Of a DNA stretch of 64,000 nucleotides, positions 57,143 through 64,000 are shown one piece after another. The stretch is taken from NCBI RefSeq assembly GCF_003086295.3, contig NC_092051.1:13508810-13572809 (forward strand). The letters are read 5' to 3'. Position 1 is the stretch's first letter. Every line of letters starts with the position of its first letter. Both the position numbers and the translations under genes were made by a program. The notes under the pieces were generated by a model. It ran no database searches. It was not told the DNA's origin and saw nothing but the letters and a program-made list of their open reading frames with translations. The DNA is from Arachis hypogaea (lineage: Eukaryota > Streptophyta > Magnoliopsida > Fabales > Fabaceae).

Positions 57143-58417
57143 ATGAGTCAGGGTGATGGAGTTCCTGATTACCTGGTAACATTACATAATTATTTAAATA
57201 ATTTTCAGTTTTTAGAAAATAAATATGATTCTTCTGATGAAGTTGAATCGGATAGGGTTAATAAAATTGTTAATGGTAGTGTGTTTGATTCGATGCTTCC
57301 AGTCGAATTTAGTTATGATTTCCCTACTTCTTGTAATGAAATTAATGATGTGAGCCAGACTGCCGATTTAATAGCAGAGACCCATTGTGTAGAAAATAAA
57401 AATAGTAATAATTTAGTCGAAAGTCAAGTTTCTTCTATTTCTCATGATTCTATTGATTTTACTTTCGATTGTATTTATGATTTGGAGCCTTTGGGATTTG
57501 AAAAATATTCAATTAAAGAGGATGATCATTATAAAGGGTTTGAATCTCAAGATCCTTTAGAAGAAATTAATTTGGGGACTCATGATGATGTTCGAATTAC
57601 ATATATATGTAAAGATCTTATTGATCCTTTTCGAACTGACCTTTTTAATTTGTTACACGAGTTTAAAGATTGCTTTGCGTGGGATTACCATGAGATGCCT
57701 GGTCTCAATCGTTCATTAATAGAGCATCGATTAGCATTAAATCCCAACGCTCGATCTGTGAAGCAAACCCCAAGATGTTTTGCTCCTGAAATCAATGTGA
57801 AAATAAAAGAAGAAATAGAATGTTTGATCAAAGCAAAATTTATTCGAACTACACATTATGTGGAGTGGGTATCGAATATTGTCCCTGTGATGAAGAAAAA
57901 TGGGAAGTTAAGGGTGTGTATTAATTTTTGAGATTTAAATAATGCCACCCAAAAAGATGAATATTTTATGCCAATTGCAGACATGTTAATCGATTCTGCA
58001 GCAGGAAATGAAATTCTTAGTTTTATGGACGGTTATTCTGGATATAACCAAATCTTTATCGTGGAAGATGACGTGGCTAAAACTGCCTTTCGTTGTCCTA
58101 GGGCGTTAGGTACGTATGAATGAGTGGTTATGCCTTTTGATTTGAGGAATCCTGGGGCAACATACCAACGTGCCATGAATGTCATTTTTCATGAGTTTAT
58201 TGGGAAGTTTATGGAGGTATATATCGATGATGTAATGGTAAAATCGATTTCTGTGAGTCAGCATATAGACCATTTAAGAAAAGCATTCATTGCTATGAGG
58301 AAGAAAGGATTAAAAATGAATCCTTTGAAATGTGTTTTCGGGGTATCGGCTGGAAACTTCTTAGGCTTTATTGTTCATAAAAAGGGGATAGCTATTGATA
58401 AAATAAAGCAGATGTGA
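57143..58417 (+). pseudogene. E3 reverse transcriptase pseudogene
   Basis: From 57143 an acidic linker leads to RT: HEFKDCFAWDYHEMPGLNRS, then KFIRTTHYVEWVSNIVPVMK. A TGA at 57929-57931 interrupts the motif after VCINF. Further on are FMDGYSGYNQIFIVEDD (first Asp), a TGA near 58121, then FMEVYIDDVMVKS (catalytic Asp pair, near 58220) and NPLKCVFGVSAGNFLGFIVH. Catalytic residues survive although the frame is broken, and the frame shifts again near 58414. Confidence 0.87.
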
Positions 58418-59493
58418 TAATGGCATTATCTCCACCCAAATTGAAAAAAGAAGTGCAATCGTTTTTGGGAAAAGTGAATTACCTTCGGAGATTCATCTCG
58501 AATCTTTCAGATCGAACTAGGGTATTCGCGCCTTTGGTGAAATTAAAAAATGGTTCAAAATTTGAACGGACCACAGAACATCAACCGGCGTTTAATTCGA
58601 TTAAGTCATATTTATCAAAGGCTCCAATTATGGCAAATGTGCGTTCATCTGAACCTTTGAAATTATATATTGCAGCATCTGAAAACACTATAGGGTGTAT
58701 GTTGGCCCAGGATGATGAAAATGGGCATGAACGGGCAGTTTATTACCTTAGTCAAGTTTTAACTGATATCGAAACAAGGTATTCCCCGATCGAAAAATTG
58801 TGCTTGTCATTATATCATGCTTGTATGAAGTTAAAATGTTACATGGTGGCTAAGTCGGTGAAAGTGATAGCACAAACCGATCTTATTAAATATATGCTAA
58901 GTTTTCCTATGTTGAGAGGACGTTTAGGAAAATGGATGTTGGCATTAATAGAATTTGATTTACAATATGTCTCGGCTAAGGCTGTAAAAGGACAGGTCAT
59001 TGCAGATTTTCTTGTGGACAATTCGAAAGATCTGAATGACCAAGGGGCAAATGTAAAAGTTAATTATTGGAAATTGTATTTCGATGGATCTAAACATAAA
59101 GATGGTGCGGGGGTTGGGATCCTCATTATCTCACCAGAGGGCATTCCATCAGAATTCTTGTTCGAACTAAAGTATCCTTGTTCCAATAATGTAGCCGAAT
59201 ATGAGGCTTTGATTTTGGGTCTAGAGATTTTAATCGACAAAGGAGCTTTAGAAGTTCAAATTCTAGGGGATTCACAGTTAGTTTTAAAGCAGTTGTCGAA
59301 GGAATTTAAGTGTAATAATGAGACGTTACAAAAATATTTAGTAACTGCTTGGGAGTTATTAACGTCTTTTCGAAAAGTTTCTTTGGTGCATATTCCTCGA
59401 ATTCATAATGAGATTGCTAATGAGTTAGCCCAAATTGCTTCGAAGTATCGGGTTGGTCCGGAAACTATTAAGAAATTATCTAGTATCCATTAA
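58414..59493 (+). pseudogene. E3 RNase H plus second archaeal-type RNase H
   Basis: A 359-codon open frame, the best preserved part of E3. The first half is the gypsy RNase H (PLKLYIAASENTIGCMLAQD; RAVYYLSQVL; GRLGKWMLALIEFDLQY). The second half begins YWKLYFDGSKHKDGAGVGIL, with EYEALILGLEILIDKG, LGDSQLVLKQLSKEFK and HIPRIHNEIANELAQIASKY, giving the D-E-D-D pattern of an archaeal-type RNase H. This duplicated domain is typical of the Tat lineage and is thought to help remove RNA during replication. Upstream frames are shifted, so it cannot be made as part of a polyprotein. Confidence 0.88.
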
Positions 59494-60557
59494 ATTTTGG
59501 TACCAGCAAATGAGAGAGAGAGGCGTTATGCATGGATGAATGGGAGGATTCCGATTGGAGAAAACCTATTGCTCGGTATTTGAAAGATTCCAATATTGCA
59601 GTTGATAGAAAACTAAAGTTATGAGCAATAAACTTCGTTTTATTGGCTGATGAGTTATACAAAAAAGGGGATCGATGGAAGTTTGTCGAGATGTTTGAGT
59701 CGAGAAGATCAAAACATTGCTTTGGGTGAAGTTCATAATGGAATATGTGGTGCTCATCAGGCAGGAAAGAAAATGAGATGGGTGTTATATCGCAATCATG
59801 TATTTTGGCCATCTATGATAAAAGATTGTATTGATTATGCAAAGGCATGTCAAGAATGTCAGAAATATGGTTCGATGCAACAAATTCCAACGGCTGAACT
59901 GCATTCGATAATAAAGCCATGGCCATTTACAGGTTGGGCTTTAGATTTAATTGGATTGATTTACCCCCCTTCATCGAAGCAGCACAAATTTATCTTAGTG
60001 GCTATTGATTATTTCACGAAATGGGTTGAAGCAGTTCCTTTGGTAGAGGTTGGTCAAACAAAGATAATTGATTTTGTCGAGGAAAATATTATTCATCGAT
60101 TTGGAATTCCTCAAATGTTAAGTACTGACTAAGGAACTATGTTTACTGGCCAGCGAATTAAAAATTTTGTGGCTTCAAGGAACATTAGTATGGTTACTTC
60201 AACTCCTTATTATGCACAGGCTAATGGGAAAGTAGAGGTAGCAAATAAGATATTGATAGGCTTGATTAAAAAGCATATCGGGAACAAGCCTCGAACATGG
60301 CATGAGACTTTAAGTCAAGTATTATGGGCCTATCGAAATTTACCAAGAGGTTCGACAGGGACTTTACCTTATAAATTGGTGTATGGTCATGACGCAGTAT
60401 TACCATTGGAAATTAATCTGAATACTTTGAGAGTATCGAAACAGAATGAGTTGCCAGTCGATGATTATTGGAATGCAATTTTAGATAAGTTAAATGAGTT
60501 AGACTCAGAGCGAATGTTAGCACTTGATAATATAATTCGACAAAAAGAAAGTGTTGC
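59494..60557 (+). pseudogene. E3 integrase pseudogene, 3' end cut by E4
   Basis: After stops near 59493 and 59622, the zinc region is complete (EVHNGICGAHQAGKKMRW, then CQECQK near 59850). The core has WALDLIGLIYPPSS (first Asp), FGIPQMLSTD (second Asp) followed at once by a TAA at 60130-60132, then ANGKVEVANKIL (Glu). PYKLVYGHDAVLPLEINLNT leads into the C-terminal part, which stops at 60557 where the E4 LTR begins. The host of the insertion was thus already or later disabled integrase sequence. Confidence 0.88.
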
Positions 60558-62100
60558 TGATAAGCGGATAATTTACACGCTTTTTGGCATTATTTTTAGG
60601 TAGTTTTTAATATATTTTAGTCACTTTTACTATATTTTTATTAGTTTTTAAATAAAAATCACACTTCTGGACTTTACTATGAGTTTGTGTGTTTTTCTGT
60701 GATTTCAGGTAATTTCTGACTAAAATTGAGGGACCTGAGCAAAAATCTGATTTAGAGGCTGAAAAAGGACTACAGATGCTGTTGGATTCTGACCTCTCTG
60801 CACTCAAAGTAGATTTTCTGGAGTTACAAGAGTGCAAATGGCATGCTCTCAATTGCGTTGGAAAGTAGACATCCAGGGCTTTCCAGAAATATATAATAGT
60901 CCATACTTTGCTCAAGGATAGACGACGTAAACTGGCGTTCAGCGCCAGTTCCATGTTGCATTCTGGCGTTAAACGCCAGAAACAGGTTACAAGTTGGAGT
61001 TAAATGCCAGAAACAGGTTACAACCTGGCGTTTAACTCTAGAAATAGCCTAGGCACGTGTAAAGCTCAAGTCTCAGCCCCAGCACATACTAAGTGGGCCC
61101 CAGAAGTGGATTTCTGCACTATCTATCTTAGTCTACTCATTTTCTGTAAACCTAGGTTACTAGTTTAGTATTTAAACAACTTTTAGAGATTTATTTTAGA
61201 CCTCATGACATTTTTAGATCTGAACTTTGTACTCTTGACGGCATGAGTCTCTAAACTCCATTGTTGGGGGTGAGGAGCTCTGCTGTGTCTCGATGAATTA
61301 ATGCAATTATTTCTGTTTTCTATTCAAACACGCTTGTTTCTATCTAAGATGTTCATTCGCACTTCAATATGATGAATGTGATGATCCGTGACACTCATCA
61401 CCATTCTCAATCTATGAACGCGTGCCTGACAACCACTCCCGTTATACCTTTGATTGAATGAGTATCTCTTGGATTCCTTAATCAGAATCTTCGTGGTATA
61501 AACTAGAATCCATTGGCAGCACTCTTGAGAATCCGGAAAGTCTAAACCTTGTCTGTGGTATTCCGAGTAGGATTCAGGGATTGAATGACTGTGACGAGCT
61601 TCAAACTCACAAGGGTTGGGCGTAGTGACAGACGCAAAAGGATCAATGAATCCTATTCCAGCATGAGTGAGAACTGACAGATGATTAGCTGTGCGGTGAC
61701 AGCGCACCTGGACCATTTTCACTAAGAGGACGGATGGTAGCCATTGACAATGGTGATCCACCAACACACAGCTTGCCATAGGAGGAACCTTGCGTGCGTG
61801 AAGAAGAAGATAGGGGAAAAGCAGAGATTCAGAAGACAAAGCATCTCCAAAACTCCAACATATTCTCCATTACTGCATAACAAGTATTTATTTCATGCTC
61901 TTTTATTTTTCGCAATTCAAACTGATAATCATAATTAATCTCCTGACTAAGATTTACAAGGTAACCATAGATTGCTTCAAGCCAACAATCTCCGTGGGAT
62001 CGACCCTTACTCACGTAAGGTATTACTTGGACGACCCAGTGCACTTGCTGGTTAGTTGTGCGGAGTTGTGAAAAGTGTGAATCATAATTTTCGTGCACCA
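60558..62100 (+). repeat. E4 5' LTR
   Basis: 1543 bp from TGATAAGCGG to CACCA. More diverged from the E1 LTRs than those are from each other. Carries palindrome copies (GGCGTTCAGCGCC near 60934, GGCGTTAAACGCC near 60965, GGCGTTTAACTC near 61027). The TATA site of E1 reads GTATTTAAAC here (near 61170). Confidence 0.95.
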
Positions 62101-62106
62101 AGTTTT

Positions 62107-62124
62107 TGGCGCCGTTGCCGGGGA
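62107..62124 (+). promoter_or_regulatory. E4 primer binding site, tRNA-Asp type
   Basis: TGGCGCCGTTGCCGGGGA, identical to the E1 site and starting six bases after the LTR. Confidence 0.9.
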
Positions 62125-62536
62125 TTGTTTGAGTTTGGACAACTGACGGTTTATTTTGTTGCTTCGATTAGGAAAAATTTTTCTTTTTGGGTTTAGAGTC
62201 TTTTATTATTGTTTTTGGTTGAAATTTTTTTTAAAATCCTTATTTTCTCTTTTTAAATTTTTCGAAAATTTTATAAACTGATAATTGAGTTTTTCTGTTT
62301 GAATTTAGTTTCATATTTTAAGTTTGGTGTCAATTGCATGTTTTTATTTCCTTTTAAATTTTTGAATTTGTGTTCATTGTTCTTTCTTAATCTTCAAGTT
62401 GTTCTTGTTTATTTTCCTTGTTTGATCTTTAGTTTTTCTTGTTTTGTGATTTTTCTTGTTTTTCTTGTGCATTTTCAAATTATCAGTATTCAAAAAAAAA
62501 TTATACATTAAATACCTTTATTAAAACACTTTAAAT

Positions 62537-62577
62537 TTATAGCTCAATTGGCTAGAGCAGTGTGCTTATGTTCTTGG
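62537..62577 (+). ncRNA. tRNA-like fragment in the E4 leader
   Basis: TATAGCTCAATTGGCTAGAG followed by CAGTGTGCTTATGTTCTTGG; equivalent to 39366-39406 in E1. No B box or acceptor stem. Confidence 0.45.
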
Positions 62578-62979
62578 TAATTGGGAATTTTGTTTCTAAA
62601 ATCTTTTCAAAAATAATTTTTCTTTGAATAAATCTTGTGCCAAACTTTAAGTTTGGTGTTCTCCTGTTAACTTTTCTTTAGTTTTCAAAAATTTTATTTT
62701 GGTTTTCTAAAAATTTTAAGTTTGGTGTTCTTTCTTCATGTTCTTATTGTTCTTGTGAGTCTTCAAAGTGTTCTTGAGTCTTCCTTGTGTTTTGATCTTA
62801 AAATTTTTAAGTTTGGTGTTTATTGGTATTTTTCCTCCAAAATTTTCGAAAACAAGGAGCATTAGATCTAAAAATTTTAAGTTGTGTGTCTTTTGTGTGT
62901 TTTTCTTTTTCATCATAAAATTCAAAAATAAAAAAATATATCTTCTCTAACTATTTTTGAGCAAATATTTCGAAATTTT

Positions 62980-63420
62980 TTTCAAAAAAAAAATTCAGAT
63001 TTTTATTTTAAAATTTATATTTTATCTTATCTTGGTTTTAAAATTTTCAAAATTCAAATTTTTTTTTTCAAAAAAATCATATCTTTTTCAAAATTTTATC
63101 TTATCTTATCTTATTTCAAATTTCAAATTTCAACTTTCAAAATTTCAAAATTCAAATTTCAAAATTTAAAATTCAAAATCTAATTTTCAAATTTAAAAAT
63201 CAAATCTTTTCAAAATTTAAATCTTTTTCAAATTCTTATCTTATATTGTTGACTTTTTCGAAAATTCAAAATTCAATTTTCAAATTTCAACTTTCAAATT
63301 TCAATTTTCAAATTTCAATTTTCAAAATTTCAAATTTTAAATTTCAAATTTCAAAATTTAATTTTTAAATTTAAAATTTAAATTTCAAAATTTTTAATTT
63401 AAATTCCTTATCTTCTCTTA
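62980..63420 (+). repeat. Low-complexity TTTCAAATT repeat tract
   Basis: Irregular tandem repetition of AAATTTCAAA/TTTTCAAAAT units within the E4 leader. Absent at this length from E1. Confidence 0.85.
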
Positions 63421-63756
63421 CCTAGCTTATCTTATCTTTTCTAATCTCAAATCTTAAAATCAAATCTTTTTCATATCTTTTTTTTTTCTTACAAGTATCT
63501 TTAATTTTAAGATATATCTTTTTCAAAACTTCCTAACCAATTTCTCTCTCTTCATTTTTTTCGAAAATCCTCACCCACATCTTTTTCAAATCTTTTTAAT
63601 TAATTAATTTAGTTTTCAATTTTCTTTTATTTCTTTTTCTTCTAATTTTCGAAAATATAGTCAATTTTTCATTTATTTTATTTTATTTTATTTTATTTTA
63701 CTTTCGGTTTTCAAAAAAAAATTGTTTGCAATCCGCATCATCTTCCTTTCTCCATC

Positions 63757-64000
63757 ATGGACCTAAGTGGAAATGAACAGTCCAGAAGGACTCTGGGGTC
63801 ATATACTAACCCCATTACTGCTGCATATGGGAGTAGCATCTGTATACCTCCCATCAAAGCAAGCAGTTTTGAGCTAAATCCTCAGCTCATTGTCATGGTG
63901 CAGCAAAATTGCCAGTATTCCGGTCTTCCACAGGAAGAACCTATTGAGTTTCTGGTGCAGTTCTTGCAAATTGCTGACACAGTGCGTGACAAAGAGGTAG
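63757..64000 (+). CDS. gag: E4 gag, 5' part
   Basis: ATG at 63757 opens a frame that stays open to the window end (81 codons). It matches E1 gag almost residue for residue at the start (MDLSGNEQSRRTLGSY; SSFELNPQLIVMVQQNCQYS; FLQIADTVRDKEV), with a few substitutions. Partial because the window ends. Confidence 0.9.
   Translation, partial: MDLSGNEQSRRTLGSYTNPITAAYGSSICIPPIKASSFELNPQLIVMVQQNCQYSGLPQEEPIEFLVQFLQIADTVRDKEV

Larger units (their letters stand above)
52970..60557 (+). mobile_element. E3: Tat/Ogre-type Ty3/gypsy retrotransposon, truncated by E4 insertion
   Basis: Order: inferred 5' LTR, primer site, gag, protease, RT, RNase H, a second archaeal-type RNase H, integrase. The second RNase H (from about 59065) is the hallmark of the Tat/Ogre/Retand lineage. 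Sequence is unusually rich in TCGA. At least ten stops and several frameshifts spread through gag and pol mark it as old. It is cut at 60557 by the E4 insertion; the C-terminal integrase end, 3' region and 3' LTR should lie beyond E4 outside this window. Confidence 0.88.
62125..63756 (+). other. E4 5' leader with expanded low-complexity tract
   Basis: About 1.63 kb, roughly 0.5 kb longer than the E1 leader. Four AAGTTTGGTGT copies (62320, 62649, 62718, 62809) and the tRNA-like fragment are kept. The extra length is mostly irregular AAATTTCAAATTTTCAA repeats (about 62980-63420) with TTATCTTATC runs. Confidence 0.8.
60558..64000 (+). mobile_element. E4: second Athila-type element of the E1 family, 3' part outside window
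   Basis: Begins with an LTR like that of E1, followed by the same tRNA-Asp primer site, leader and gag start. It is inserted into the E3 integrase; the five bases before it are GTTGC (60553-60557), which should recur after its 3' LTR. It continues past 64000. Confidence 0.95.

Overview
The window is plant nuclear DNA, most likely from a legume and probably peanut (Arachis). It is AT-rich and almost entirely built from transposable elements. The retroelement signals are plant-type: Athila-like and Tat/Ogre-like Ty3/gypsy elements, a tRNA-Asp primer site, and MULE and CACTA elements carrying plant mobile domain, FAR1-like and Ulp1-like genes. The Arachis assignment rests on memory of GGCGTTTAACGCC-rich peanut gypsy elements and of similar peanut protein families; no search was run. 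I recognise only one clearly intact host gene: a three-exon R2R3-MYB transcription factor on the minus strand (18179 down to 16911), subgroup-20-like.

Layout. 1-8.9 kb: an old segment with an Ulp1-like protease remnant (+) converging on a nonsense-riddled FAR1/MULE transposase pseudogene (-), interrupted by a solo LTR with a perfect 5-bp target duplication. 10-16 kb: simple repeats, a 251-bp tandem duplication, a decayed CACTA element inserted in a Ty1/copia reverse transcriptase remnant. 16.9-18.3 kb: the MYB gene. 19.9-23.4 kb: two copies of a hairpin-rich CACTA-like sequence bracketing an F-box/LRR pseudogene. 23.4-29.4 kb: AT-rich sequence with no gene I can support. 29.4-37.3 kb: three DNA elements whose ends I can place from TIRs and target duplications: a 1.1-kb MULE-like element, a 2.7-kb MULE carrying a plant-mobile-domain gene, and a 3.5-kb internally deleted CACTA.

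37.4-64 kb: a stack of LTR retrotransposons. E1 (37393-49822) is a complete Athila-type element with both LTRs, target duplication ACAAT, gag, pol and an env-position third ORF, damaged by few mutations. E2 (50201-52663) is a short minus-strand element with a tRNA-Lys-type primer site. E3 (about 52970-60557) is a Tat/Ogre-type element with a second RNase H, broken by many stops and frameshifts. E4 (60558 to the end) is a second member of the E1 family inserted into the integrase end of E3; only its 5' LTR, leader and gag start are in the window.

The most interesting non-coding structure is in E1/E4: a GGCGTTTAACGCC palindrome dispersed through LTR, gag and the pol-env gap, repeated copies of the sequence that abuts the 3' LTR, and a tRNA-like fragment in the leader.
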